NCBI GenBank assembly: GCA_035275065.1
Contig: DATENM010000087.1
Span: 62,001-126,000, forward strand
DNA length: 64,000 nucleotides
DNA from: Blastocatellia bacterium
GTDB taxonomy: Bacteria; Acidobacteriota; Blastocatellia; UBA7656
Direction: 5' to 3'
Both the position numbers and the translations under genes were made by a program. How positions within the stretch are numbered: position 1 is the first letter of the stretch; the number at the start of each line of letters is the position of its first letter. Below the pieces are notes generated by a model. It had not been told where the DNA came from. It made no database searches and saw nothing but the letters and a program-made list of their open reading frames with translations. Positions 55,662 through 64,000 of the stretch are shown in pieces.

Positions 55662-57095
55662 ATGATGGATAAATTCAAGGACGAGTGCGGCGTATTTGGT
55701 ATCTTCAACCATGACGAAGCGTCGCGCATGGCTTACCTGGGATTGTACGCCTTGCAGCATCGCGGCCAGGAATCCGCCGGCATCGTGTCGTCGGATGGCG
55801 AACGTTTGCACCAGACGCGCGGCATGGGTTATGTCAGCGAAATATTCACTCAGGACCAACTGTCGCGTCTGCCGGGGCCATCGGCCATCGGCCACGTGCG
55901 CTACTCGACCGCCGGCAGCGTCAGCATACGCGAGGCGCAGCCTTTCCTGGTTGACGGCTACCGCGGCCAGATCGCCCTCTGTCATAACGGCAACTTGCCC
56001 TACGCGCCGCAAGTGCGCGCCGAGCTTGAGCTTGACGGCGCCATCTTCTCTTCGACCTCGGATACCGAAGTCGTCCTGCACAAGATCGCCCGCTCGCGCG
56101 CCCAAGAACTGGTCGGCGCCATCGTCGAAACCTTCATCGAGATCGAAGGCGCTTACTCGATGCTCTTCCTGACCAAAGACGCGCTGATTGCCGTGCGCGA
56201 CCCGCGCGGCTTTCGCCCGCTCTGCCTGGGCCAGCTCGGTGATTCCTACGTCGTCGCTTCCGAAACTTGTGCCTTCGATTTGATCGATGCCGTCTATCTG
56301 CGCGATGTGCAGCCGGGCGAGATTCTGGTGATTGACCGCGAGGGCTTGCATTCGTCGTTTCCGCTGCCGAAGGCGAAGCCGACGCATTGCATCTTTGAGC
56401 ACGTCTATTTTTCGCGGCCCGATTCAATCGTCTTCGGCACCTCGGTCAACAAGAGCCGCCACAAGATGGGCCGCGAGCTGGCGCGCGAGCATCCGGCGAA
56501 CGCCGACATCGTCGTCCCGGTGCCCGATTCGGGCGTCGCGGCGGCCATCGGCTATGCGTCGGAGTCGGGACTGAAATTCCGCTTCGGGCTGATGCGCAAC
56601 CATTACGTCGGGCGCACCTTCATCGAGCCGAAACAATCGATCCGCCACTTCGGCGTCAAGGTGAAGCTCAACCCTGTGCGCGACCTGATCGAAGGGCAGA
56701 AGGTCGTGCTGATCGATGATTCGATTGTCCGCGGCACGACTTCGAAGAAGATCGTGCAGATGGTTCGGCAAGCCGGAGCGCGCGAAGTTCATGTCCGTAT
56801 CAGTTGCCCGCCGACCATCGCGCCATGTTTCTTCGGCGTTGACACGCCGACGCGCGAAGAGCTGATCGGCGCCAACCTCAGCGTCGAGGAGATCGCTGAA
56901 TTCATCGGCGCCGACACGCTCGGCTATCTCAGCCTCGAAGGGTTGCTGCGCGCCGCCGGCGATCCCTTTGGCAATCGTCATTGTGTGGCGTGCTATACCA
57001 ACCGTTACCCGATTCCGGTCACTCCGGCGGCGCGCACCAAGACCGAGCGCGAAGAGGGCGCGTTGCTGCAAGACGCCTTCTGGCCCCGCTCCTGA
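55662..57095 (+). CDS. purF: Amidophosphoribosyltransferase
   Basis: The first enzyme of purine synthesis, 477 residues. A short propeptide (MMDKFKDE) precedes the nucleophile Cys9 (CGVFGIFNHDEASRMAY, LQHRGQESAGI), so it is made as a precursor. The PRPP site is KVVLIDDSIVRGTT. Cysteines in THCIFEHVYF, IAPCFFGVDTP and HCVACYTNRYP match the four ligands of the Bacillus-type [4Fe-4S] enzyme. GAGGAA lies seven bases before the ATG. purM follows two genes later. Confidence 0.96.
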   Translation: MMDKFKDECGVFGIFNHDEASRMAYLGLYALQHRGQESAGIVSSDGERLHQTRGMGYVSEIFTQDQLSRLPGPSAIGHVRYSTAGSVSIREAQPFLVDGYRGQIALCHNGNLPYAPQVRAELELDGAIFSSTSDTEVVLHKIARSRAQELVGAIVETFIEIEGAYSMLFLTKDALIAVRDPRGFRPLCLGQLGDSYVVASETCAFDLIDAVYLRDVQPGEILVIDREGLHSSFPLPKAKPTHCIFEHVYFSRPDSIVFGTSVNKSRHKMGRELAREHPANADIVVPVPDSGVAAAIGYASESGLKFRFGLMRNHYVGRTFIEPKQSIRHFGVKVKLNPVRDLIEGQKVVLIDDSIVRGTTSKKIVQMVRQAGAREVHVRISCPPTIAPCFFGVDTPTREELIGANLSVEEIAEFIGADTLGYLSLEGLLRAAGDPFGNRHCVACYTNRYPIPVTPAARTKTEREEGALLQDAFWPRS

Positions 57096-57138
57096 GACCG
57101 GCGAAGATAAAAAATCGACGGCGTGATTTGATCATGCA

Positions 57139-57209
57139 ATTGCCACAACGGCACCGCAGACGCAGCGCTTCCCCTTACACCCGCTGTGTCTCTGCGCCGG
57201 GGCGGCAAT
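57139..57209. repeat. Decayed inverted repeat after purF
   Basis: ATTGCC ... CGCAGACGCAGCG (57139-57166) pairs imperfectly (about 22 of 28 positions) with CGCTGTGTCTCTGCG ... GGCAAT (57182-57209). TTTTATTTTG follows immediately. It may act as a terminator for purF. The arms look like a worn version of the cgcagag-type units seen in the BamA leader. Confidence 0.55.
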
Positions 57210-57299
57210 TTTATTTTGCTCAGCACCTCTCCCCGACGACCTACAGCTACGAGACATTTCCCGCCATGCCGCCGCCAATCATCCAAACGACAGGTGAAC

Positions 57300-58082
57300 A
57301 TGAAGAAAATCAACTCAGGCGAAACCGGCAGGACCAACAAGCAAGCATTGGTTGTCATCGCGATTCTGCTGGCGCTGGCTTTTGCGGTTTACCGCGTCAT
57401 TCGTCGCGCGCCGAAATCCAGCACGCCGCCCGCCGGGCCGACGGCTGGCGTGCCGCGCGGCGGCTTCCCCGAAATGGCCAACAAGCCGACGCCCAAAGAG
57501 GTCGTCTACAAAGGCTGTCCGCCCGAAGGCGATGGCGGCGACCCGGCGCTCAACCGCTTGAAGAACCGCGTCGACGAGGCCGGCGAATATTTCAGCGTGC
57601 CCTTCGACAGCGTCGTGCAGTTGCCCTGGCCGAAAGCGGTTGAGCGCAAAGACCGCGACCGCTGGGCCGCTGCCGACACCGAAGCCATCGCCCGTTACGA
57701 GGGGATACCGATCTCCGTCGAAGGCTTCCTGGCGCGCAGCAAGAAAGAGGGCGAGGAGTCGTGCAACTGTCACGGCGTTCAGGACGATCAGGTGGACTTT
57801 CATGTCTGGCTGACCAAGAATGCCAACGAGGAGCGCACCAACGCGATTGTCGTCGAAGTGTCGCCGCGACTGCGCTCGAAGCACCCGGCCTGGACGACCG
57901 ACGGGCTCGGGCGCATTGCGCGCAACGATCAACGGGTGCGCATCAGCGGCTGGCTGATGATGGACCCTGAGCATCCCGACCAGATCGGCAAGACTCGTGG
58001 TACGATCTGGGAGATTCATCCGGTCACGAAGATCGAAGTCGAGCAGAACGGCGGGTGGGTTTCGCTCGACAGTCTTCGCTAA
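57300..58082 (+). CDS. Membrane-anchored protein of unknown function with a conserved C-terminal beta domain
   Basis: The 260-residue protein has an N-terminal membrane helix (ALVVIAILLALAFAVYRVI). A cysteine-containing stretch follows (YKGCPPEGDGGDPALNRLKNRVDE), and then a C-terminal beta-rich domain with CNCHGVQDDQVDFHVWLT and GTIWEIHPVTKIEVEQNG. The last part looks like an OB-fold or nuclease-like barrel, though no catalytic residues are evident. I cannot name the family. The ATG at 57300 is the natural start (MKKINSGETG). It sits between purF and purM. Confidence 0.7.
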   Translation: MKKINSGETGRTNKQALVVIAILLALAFAVYRVIRRAPKSSTPPAGPTAGVPRGGFPEMANKPTPKEVVYKGCPPEGDGGDPALNRLKNRVDEAGEYFSVPFDSVVQLPWPKAVERKDRDRWAAADTEAIARYEGIPISVEGFLARSKKEGEESCNCHGVQDDQVDFHVWLTKNANEERTNAIVVEVSPRLRSKHPAWTTDGLGRIARNDQRVRISGWLMMDPEHPDQIGKTRGTIWEIHPVTKIEVEQNGGWVSLDSLR

Positions 58083-58095
58083 TCAAGGAGAGATT

Positions 58096-58365
58096 ATGGC
58101 CGACGACAAACCAGAGCAGCCCGCGAAGGATGCAAGTGTCCCGACCGTGCAGCGCAACGGCGAAACGCTCGAAGTCTGGGGCGATGCGCCTGAGAAGATG
58201 CGCAAAGGCATTCAGTTGTTCGTCACGCTGCACATCGAAGGTGATGCCCCGCCGGCCGCCAATTTCAGCAAATCAACCATTGAAGCCGTGCGCGACATCA
58301 TCACGGCGGGCAGTGCCAAACATCCCGAACTGACCGTCACCATCAAGCATGTTGCAGAGAAATAG
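58096..58365 (+). CDS. Small soluble protein of unknown function
   Basis: The 89-residue protein has a charged, Pro/Ala-rich start (MADDKPEQPAKDASVPTVQ) and a compact end (GIQLFVTLHIEGDAPPAANF, then KSTIEAVRDIITAGS). AAGGAGAG precedes the ATG closely. It starts 13 bases after the previous gene and ends one base before purM, so it is in the same operon. No family recognised. Confidence 0.7.
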   Translation: MADDKPEQPAKDASVPTVQRNGETLEVWGDAPEKMRKGIQLFVTLHIEGDAPPAANFSKSTIEAVRDIITAGSAKHPELTVTIKHVAEK

Positions 58366-58366
58366 T

Positions 58367-59416
<1,050 letters not shown>

Positions 59417-59475
59417 AGGTTCGCGCAACAATGTCATAGCATAGAGCGTTGAGAGAGGAGAACGGAGCGACGCGC

Positions 59476-60372
59476 ATGGCGAGCTGGTGTCCAAATTGCG
59501 GAAGACAAACGGCTGAGGGCGAGAAGTTCTGCCGCCAGTGCGGCATGCCACAGCACCTCAAAGGCGCGGACGCGTCGGCCTGGATACTGGCGTCGCAGCA
59601 AAAACCGAGGCGCGAAGGGCCATACACGCCTGAAGGACCCTACACGCAAGGCATCAACCCGACGCCGACCGGGCCGACCGCGCAGACCGGCGCCGCCTAT
59701 CTGCCGCCCCAGGGCTTCGCGGTGCCGCCACAGCCGCCGGCATACTATCCGCCGGCGCAGGCGGGGCAATCAAACATTCGCCTGGGCGATTGGTTGTCGG
59801 GCGGCTGGAAAATCTATTCACAGAACTGGCTGTTGATGTCTGTCGCTACCGCCATCTCCTTCGGCCTCGGCTTTGCGACGGTCGGCATCCTGGCCGGGCC
59901 GCTGCTGATGGGATTGTTCCGCATGGCGTTCAAGACCATGCGCCAGGAGCGCCCGGAAATCAGCGACCTGTTCAACTGGCAAGGGCGCTTCTGGCCAGCC
60001 TTTCTGGCCTTCCTAATCTTCGGGCTGATCTATTTGGGGGCGTCGGGCCTGAGCAGCAACGGGCCTTTTTCAGGCTTAATCAGTCTCGTCCTCTGGCCTT
60101 TTCTGACGCTGATGACCGGCTTGACCACCTCTTACTTGCTTGAGCGCCGGCCCGACGTCGGCAGCGCAATCAACGAAGTCGGGCGAATGGTCTTCTCACG
60201 CGACGCGCTGATGTGGTGGGTCGTCGGGCTGGTCTTTACGGCCATCAGCGGCGCGGGCATTGCCGGGTGTTTCGTCGGATTGTTCGTCACCCTGCCGTGG
60301 ATGATCTCGGCGTCGGCGGTGGCTTACCGTGATCTGTTCGGCATCGATGACCCGAATCGCACGAACCAATGA
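59476..60372 (+). CDS. Zinc-ribbon membrane protein
   Basis: The 298-residue protein has an N-terminal zinc ribbon (CPNCGRQTAEGEKFCRQCG, residues 5-23) and a Pro/Tyr/Gly-rich linker with GPYTPEGPYTQG repeats. About five membrane helices follow (WLLMSVATAISFGLGFATVGILAGPLLMG and others), resembling DUF975-like integral membrane proteins. Its function is unknown; proteins of this shape are often envelope sensors or scaffold proteins. A GGAG lies about eight bases before the ATG at 59476. Confidence 0.75.
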   Translation: MASWCPNCGRQTAEGEKFCRQCGMPQHLKGADASAWILASQQKPRREGPYTPEGPYTQGINPTPTGPTAQTGAAYLPPQGFAVPPQPPAYYPPAQAGQSNIRLGDWLSGGWKIYSQNWLLMSVATAISFGLGFATVGILAGPLLMGLFRMAFKTMRQERPEISDLFNWQGRFWPAFLAFLIFGLIYLGASGLSSNGPFSGLISLVLWPFLTLMTGLTTSYLLERRPDVGSAINEVGRMVFSRDALMWWVVGLVFTAISGAGIAGCFVGLFVTLPWMISASAVAYRDLFGIDDPNRTNQ

Positions 60373-60381
60373 AAGGGAATA

Positions 60382-61401
60382 ATGAATCCATCAACGCCCC
60401 GGCGCGTCGCGGTTGTCGGCGCGGGCTACTGGGGCATCAATCACGTTCGCAATTTTTATGAGATGGGGGCGCTCGGCCTGGTCTGCGACACCTACGCGCC
60501 GTCGCTGGCGCGCATCCGCGAGAAATTTCCTGAAGCGCGTATCGAGCCGGATTTGAACGCCGCGCTCGAAGACCCGAACATTCGCGGCGTCGTCATTGCG
60601 ACGCCCGCCGAGACGCATTACCGACTGGCGCGGCGGGCTATCGAAGCCGGCAAAGATGTGCTGGTCGAAAAGCCGCTGACCCTCGACGTCGCAGAGGGCG
60701 AAGCGCTGGTCGAGCTGGCCAACGCGCGCGGCGCCATTCTGATGGTTGGTCACCTGCTGGAATACCACACCGCGGTGCTGCGGTTGCGCCAGTTGATCGC
60801 TTCGGGCGAGCTCGGCGAGCTGCGCTACATCTATTCGAACCGCTTGAACCTCGGCAAGGTGCGCCGCGAAGAGAACATTCTCTGGAGCTTCGCGCCGCAC
60901 GACATCGCGATCATTCTGCGCCTGGTCGGCGCGTGGCCGACGCGTGTGGCGGCCACCGGCGGCGCTTACCTGCAACCGAAGATTGCCGACGTCACGGTCA
61001 CCAATATGGAGTTCGCTTCCGGGGTGCGCGCGCACATCTTCGTTAGTTGGCTGCACCCGCACAAAGAGCAGCGGCTGGTGGTCATCGGCTCGAAGAAGAT
61101 GGCGGTCTTTGATGACGTGCGCCAGACGGACAAGCTGGTGATCTATGACCAAGGCGTCGAGATCGTTAACGGCGAGCCGGTGATGCGCAATCATGGCGGC
61201 ACAGCCGTTCAGCTCGAAGCCGGCGAGCCGCTGCGCCGCCAGTGCGAGCAGTTTCTCAGATCAATCGAAACCCGCGAGCGCGCCATCACCGACGGCGAAA
61301 GCGGCCTGCGCGTCCTGCGTGTGCTAGACGCCGCCGAACGCTCGCTCGCCACAGGCGGACAGCCGGTCGACGTGATGGCGAGAAAAGAGATGCGAGGCTG
61401 A
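60382..61401 (+). CDS. Gfo/Idh/MocA-family oxidoreductase, WbpB/WlbA-like
   Basis: The 339-residue protein has an NAD(P)-binding Rossmann fold (RVAVVGAGYWGINHVRNF) and the catalytic EKP motif (VLVEKPLTL, about residue 97), followed by the family C-terminal sheet. The neighbouring acetyltransferase is WbpD-like, so this is probably the 3-dehydrogenase step in making UDP-GlcNAc(3NAc)A or a related sugar for surface glycans. Specificity is inferred from context only. The stop directly abuts the next start codon (TGAATG). Confidence 0.85.
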   Translation: MNPSTPRRVAVVGAGYWGINHVRNFYEMGALGLVCDTYAPSLARIREKFPEARIEPDLNAALEDPNIRGVVIATPAETHYRLARRAIEAGKDVLVEKPLTLDVAEGEALVELANARGAILMVGHLLEYHTAVLRLRQLIASGELGELRYIYSNRLNLGKVRREENILWSFAPHDIAIILRLVGAWPTRVAATGGAYLQPKIADVTVTNMEFASGVRAHIFVSWLHPHKEQRLVVIGSKKMAVFDDVRQTDKLVIYDQGVEIVNGEPVMRNHGGTAVQLEAGEPLRRQCEQFLRSIETRERAITDGESGLRVLRVLDAAERSLATGGQPVDVMARKEMRG

Positions 61402-61998
61402 ATGGCAAAAGATTATTTCGTTCACGAATCGAGTTATGTTGACGAGCCGTGCGAGATCGGCGAAGGCACGAAAATCTGGCACTTCTCGCACGTCATGAGC
61501 AATTCGCGCATTGGCCGTCGCTGCAACATCGGCCAGAATGTCGTCATCTCGCCGCAGGTGACGATTGGCGACAACGTCAAGATTCAAAACAACGTCTCGG
61601 TCTACACCGGCGTCATTCTGGAAGACGATGTCTTCTGCGGGCCTTCGATGGTTTTTACCAACGTCGTCAACCCGCGCAGCCACGTGTCGCGCAAAGACGA
61701 GTACCGCACGACGCTGGTCAAGCGCGGTGCTTCGATAGGCGCGAACGCGACGGTGGTTTGCGGCCACACCGTCGGGCGCTTTGCGTTCATCGGCGCGGGC
61801 GCGGTCGTCACCCGCGACGTGCCGGACTTTGCGTTGATCGTCGGCAACCCCGGACGCCTTGCCGGTTGGATGTGCCAGTGTGGCATCAAGCTGCCGCTCA
61901 CGCGCGACGCACAAAAAGACGAAGCCGCAACCTGCGCGGCTTGCGGCGCAGCTTATGCGAAGCGCGCCGGCATGGTCTCCGAAGCGTCAGGCGCGTAG
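61402..61998 (+). CDS. Sugar N-acetyltransferase, left-handed beta-helix (WbpD/WlbB-like)
   Basis: The 198-residue protein has hexapeptide repeats (IGEGTKIWHFSHV, IGRRCNIGQNVVI, IGDNVKIQNNVSVYTGVIL, IGANATVVCGHTV) and the diagnostic segment FCGPSMVFTNVVNPRSHVSRKDEY of WbpD-type UDP-3-amino-sugar N-acetyltransferases. The C-terminus adds a cysteine-rich zinc-ribbon-like end (MCQCGIKL ... CAACGAAY). Its ATG follows the oxidoreductase stop without a gap, so the two steps are coupled. A terminator follows. Confidence 0.88.
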   Translation: MAKDYFVHESSYVDEPCEIGEGTKIWHFSHVMSNSRIGRRCNIGQNVVISPQVTIGDNVKIQNNVSVYTGVILEDDVFCGPSMVFTNVVNPRSHVSRKDEYRTTLVKRGASIGANATVVCGHTVGRFAFIGAGAVVTRDVPDFALIVGNPGRLAGWMCQCGIKLPLTRDAQKDEAATCAACGAAYAKRAGMVSEASGA

Positions 61999-62046
61999 GT
62001 GATGGATTGAGTCATTTAAGGTGAGGTGAAAACAGGGGTGTAAGCG

Positions 62047-62080
62047 GCGAGGCTGTCATAGGCAGCCTCGCTTTATTTTT
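62047..62080 (+). terminator. Rho-independent terminator after the acetyltransferase
   Basis: GCGAGGCTG (62047-62055) and CAGCCTCGC (62063-62071) form a 9-bp stem with a seven-base loop, followed by TTTATTTTTA. It ends the operon just before a convergent small gene. Confidence 0.85.
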
Positions 62081-62084
62081 ATGC

Positions 62085-62273
62085 TTACGCAGCGATGTGA
62101 TCGTCGGTGATCGGCAGGCTGATCTGATTATCGGGCGCGGGCCGCAGCTCGATTTTGATTTCGCGCTCGGCGCCGCATTCGTAACAGGTTTGCACCAATC
62201 GGTTATCCAGGGCGCGCGGGTGCGGAACGCCCCAGTAATGCGCGTGATTTCTCAAAAAAGCAAGTAGTGACAT
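62085..62273 (-). CDS. Small Cys-containing protein
   Basis: The 62-residue protein MSLLAFLRNHAHYWGVPHPR continues with the motif TCYECGAEREIKI (one CxxC). AGGAG lies six bases before the ATG. Small proteins of this kind with a single CYECG are frequent in acidobacteria; function unknown. The last residues (DNQISLPITDDHIAA) are polar. Confidence 0.65.
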   Translation of the reverse strand: MSLLAFLRNHAHYWGVPHPRALDNRLVQTCYECGAEREIKIELRPAPDNQISLPITDDHIAA

Positions 62274-62403
62274 CGTCTTCTCCTCAGTTGTTGAAAGAAC
62301 CGCTTCGGGGTTTCTGTGCCCTCTCATTCATGTTAGACGACGAATACAGGCCGATTGCTGCAAAAAATCTTGCAGCCCGGTGATTTTTTTTTAAGCAGCC
62401 GGC

Positions 62404-62757
62404 TCAAAGCAGGGTGTCGAGATTCTCAACCGGGCGCGCCAGCACCGCTTTGTCGCCGCGCACGACGATGGGGCGCTGCATCAGGTCGGGGTGCGCGACC
62501 ATCAGGCGGATCAACTCGTCATCTGACACGTCGCGCTTGCCTAGCTCAAGCTCGCGATAAATCGTTTCGCCCTTGCGCAGCAGCTCGCGCGGCGGGATGC
62601 CGAGCTTATCAATCAGCGCGCGCAGTTCCGGCTCCGCAAGCGGCGTCTCGTAATAATTGACCGCCTCGAACTCGACGCCGCATTCTTTCAGGCGGCCCAG
62701 CGTCTTCCGGCAAGTCGTGCAGGTCGGCTTTTGATAGACCTTGATCTTATCGCTCAT
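62404..62757 (-). CDS. ArsC-family glutaredoxin-like reductase
   Basis: The 117-residue protein fits the ArsC/Spx thioredoxin-fold family: KVYQKPTCTTCRKTLGRLK with catalytic Cys13, LAEPELRALIDKLGIPPRELLRK and the conserved Arg loop RPIVVRGDKAVLARP. It could be an arsenate reductase of the glutaredoxin-coupled type or a relative of unknown substrate; no other ars genes are nearby. GGAGG lies six bases before the ATG at 62757. It is divergent from the nuclease gene. Confidence 0.85.
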   Translation of the reverse strand: MSDKIKVYQKPTCTTCRKTLGRLKECGVEFEAVNYYETPLAEPELRALIDKLGIPPRELLRKGETIYRELELGKRDVSDDELIRLMVAHPDLMQRPIVVRGDKAVLARPVENLDTLL

Positions 62758-62827
62758 CTCTTGCCTCCAGAGCGATTCTATCACAGCCACGCCGCGCCGC
62801 GCCGCGCCACATCCGTCTCCGCATATC

Positions 62828-62836
62828 TGATATAAT
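62828..62836 (+). promoter_or_regulatory. Extended -10 promoter of the MBL-fold nuclease gene
   Basis: TGATATAAT at 62828-62836 is a perfect extended -10 (TGnTATAAT). No good -35 exists, as expected for this promoter class. The start codon lies 28 bases downstream with a GAAGGAG ribosome site between. Confidence 0.6.
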
Positions 62837-62863
62837 ATTACTTCAAGCATGAAGGAGTAGATT

Positions 62864-63916
62864 TTGAAAGTCGTATACGATAGGGGAATTTATCTGCCTG
62901 AGATTGACCTGTGGATGGACGCGCGGCGGCGCTGCCAGTTATCGGTCATCTCGCACGGGCACGCCGATCACATTCAGCATCACCAGAGCATCATCGCCAC
63001 GCCGGCGACGGCGCGCATCTTCGAGCACCGCATCAAGCGCACGGACGCCCTGCTGCTCGACTTTTATGAAACGCGCGACTTCGGCAACTTCAAGCTGACC
63101 TTTTACCCGGCGGGCCATGTTCTCGGCTCGGCGCAAACCTTGATCGAATACGATGGCGAGCGCATCGTCTACACCGGCGACTTCAAGCTGCGCACAGGGC
63201 TATCGTGCGAAGCGCCTGAGATCGTGCCGTGCGACACGCTGATCACCGAATGCACCTTCGGCCAACCGCACTTCGTCTTCCCAGACGACGCGCACGTCCA
63301 CCGCTTGCTCTGCGAGCACGTAGACGAAGCCTTCAAAGCTGGCTTGCAGCCGGTGGTCTTCGGCTATTCGCTGGGCAAGAGCCAGGAGGCGCTGAAGATT
63401 CTGCTGCGCAGCGGCTATTCGGTCGCCGTGCATCATTCGATCATGGCCATCGTTGATATTTACCGCGAGATGGGAATTGAATTTGAAGGCGATTATCGCC
63501 CGCTCGATTGCAGCGACACGGACGGCCTGGTGGTGCTGGCGCCGCCGGGGGCGCGCAATGGCAGGGCGATGCAGTTGATCGAAAGGCCATACACCATCTA
63601 CTTGAGCGGCTGGGGACTGGACGCGCGGGCGCGCTACCGTTATCAAACCGACGTGGTGCTGCCGCTGTCGGATCACGCGGGCTTTGACGACCTGGAACAC
63701 TACGCCATTGCGTCGGGCGCAAAGAAAGTGTATACGCTTTACGGCGACCACACATTTGCGGCGCACCTGCGGCAGCAAGGTATTGACGCAGAGCATCTGC
63801 ATCCGCTCCCGGTCATGCAGGCCGCGCCGCCGCGTAAGCCGTCAAGCAGCCGACGGCGCGTCAAAGACGAAGCGACAATGAGCCTGTTTGAGTGGATCGA
63901 AAGCGCCACGAGTTAA
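62864..63916 (+). CDS. MBL-fold DNA exonuclease-like protein (SNM1/ligase-associated type)
   Basis: The 350-residue protein has the metallo-beta-lactamase zinc motif SHGHADH (HxHxDH, about residues 30-36), the further ligands GHVLGSAQ and YTGDF, and a C-terminal SDHAGFDDLEHY block. It matches the ligase-associated DNA exonuclease/SNM1 group, which trims DNA ends. That family usually sits beside an ATP-dependent ligase; here the next gene, seven bases later, is the NAD-dependent ligA. Starts at TTG six bases after GAAGGAG. The tail (KPSSSRRRVKDEATMSLFEW) is basic. Confidence 0.85.
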   Translation: MKVVYDRGIYLPEIDLWMDARRRCQLSVISHGHADHIQHHQSIIATPATARIFEHRIKRTDALLLDFYETRDFGNFKLTFYPAGHVLGSAQTLIEYDGERIVYTGDFKLRTGLSCEAPEIVPCDTLITECTFGQPHFVFPDDAHVHRLLCEHVDEAFKAGLQPVVFGYSLGKSQEALKILLRSGYSVAVHHSIMAIVDIYREMGIEFEGDYRPLDCSDTDGLVVLAPPGARNGRAMQLIERPYTIYLSGWGLDARARYRYQTDVVLPLSDHAGFDDLEHYAIASGAKKVYTLYGDHTFAAHLRQQGIDAEHLHPLPVMQAAPPRKPSSSRRRVKDEATMSLFEWIESATS

Positions 63917-63922
63917 GGTTGA

Positions 63923-64000
63923 ATGGCGAGCAAGAGAGCGAGCGCACAAGAAGAGATTAGGCGGTTGCGCGAACAGTTGCGCTATCACGACGAGCGCTAC
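63923..64000 (+). CDS. ligA: NAD-dependent DNA ligase, N-terminal part (cut by window edge)
   Basis: The first 26 codons read MASKRASAQEEIRRLREQLR followed by YHDERY, the start of the LigA Ia domain (normally LRxxLxxHxxxYY), which binds NMN. The rest lies outside the window. It starts seven bases after the nuclease stop and is most likely co-transcribed with it. Confidence 0.8.
   Translation, partial: MASKRASAQEEIRRLREQLRYHDERY

Overview
The window is a high-GC chromosomal segment that reads as a Gram-negative acidobacterium, most likely class Blastocatellia (subdivision 4) or a near relative. This is inferred from gene content only: an ABC permease of the large fused acidobacterial type (ADOP) without its own ATPase, a protein kinase fused to TPR repeats, an ECF sigma/anti-sigma pair followed by two DUF4097 beta-repeat proteins, a TamB-BamA outer-membrane assembly locus, and a paired active/inactive M16 peptidase. 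No rRNA, tRNA, CRISPR array, phage or transposase was seen. The two edges cut genes: an exbD-like gene on the left and ligA on the right.

Layout. 1-1.7 kb: two ExbD proteins and a TPR lipoprotein, closed by a strong terminator. 1.9-11 kb (+): rel, an acyltransferase, glyA, a Uma2-type protein, a DinG-like helicase and an unknown membrane protein. 11-17.3 kb (-): ADOP permease, AraC regulator, M16 pair. 17.4-25.8 kb (-): a tight run of AdoMet decarboxylase, DUF4178, a 63-residue protein, DUF350, a membrane spermidine-synthase homologue, a Tat-exported FAD amine-oxidase-like protein and a His-rich membrane protein, with a DUF3500 protein just upstream. It looks like a membrane-associated polyamine-type modification system. 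26-31 kb: M15-like coiled-coil protein, zinc-ribbon/GspG-like protein, Ser/Thr kinase with TPRs. 31-33 kb: a decayed area with two genes truncated at one junction (TDT transporter and Crp regulator) and a DUF4160/DUF2442 pair flanked by a copy of the ROK gene end. 33-43.4 kb: ROK protein, SthA, ECF sigma cluster, threonine aldolase, cmk, ribE, ribBA. 43.5-51.7 kb: tamB-bamA-SurA-like envelope locus. 51.8-55.4 kb (-): GT39-type glycosyltransferase and M3 peptidase. 55.6-64 kb: purF, two unknown genes, purM, a zinc-ribbon membrane protein, a WbpB/WbpD-like sugar-modification pair, ArsC-like protein, MBL-fold nuclease and ligA.

The most unusual features are non-genic. Many gene borders carry a long inverted repeat whose two arms are themselves built from short degenerate tandem units, often 7 bases long, with a different word at each locus (gtgacaa, gtcagaa, aaaaggc, ttaggga and so on). 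About a dozen occur in the window, and some run into coding sequence, where they supply signal peptides or protein ends. Two further dispersed palindromic families (75 bases, and a 27-101 base family) are also present. RibBA is notable because residues expected to bind metal are changed in both of its domains.
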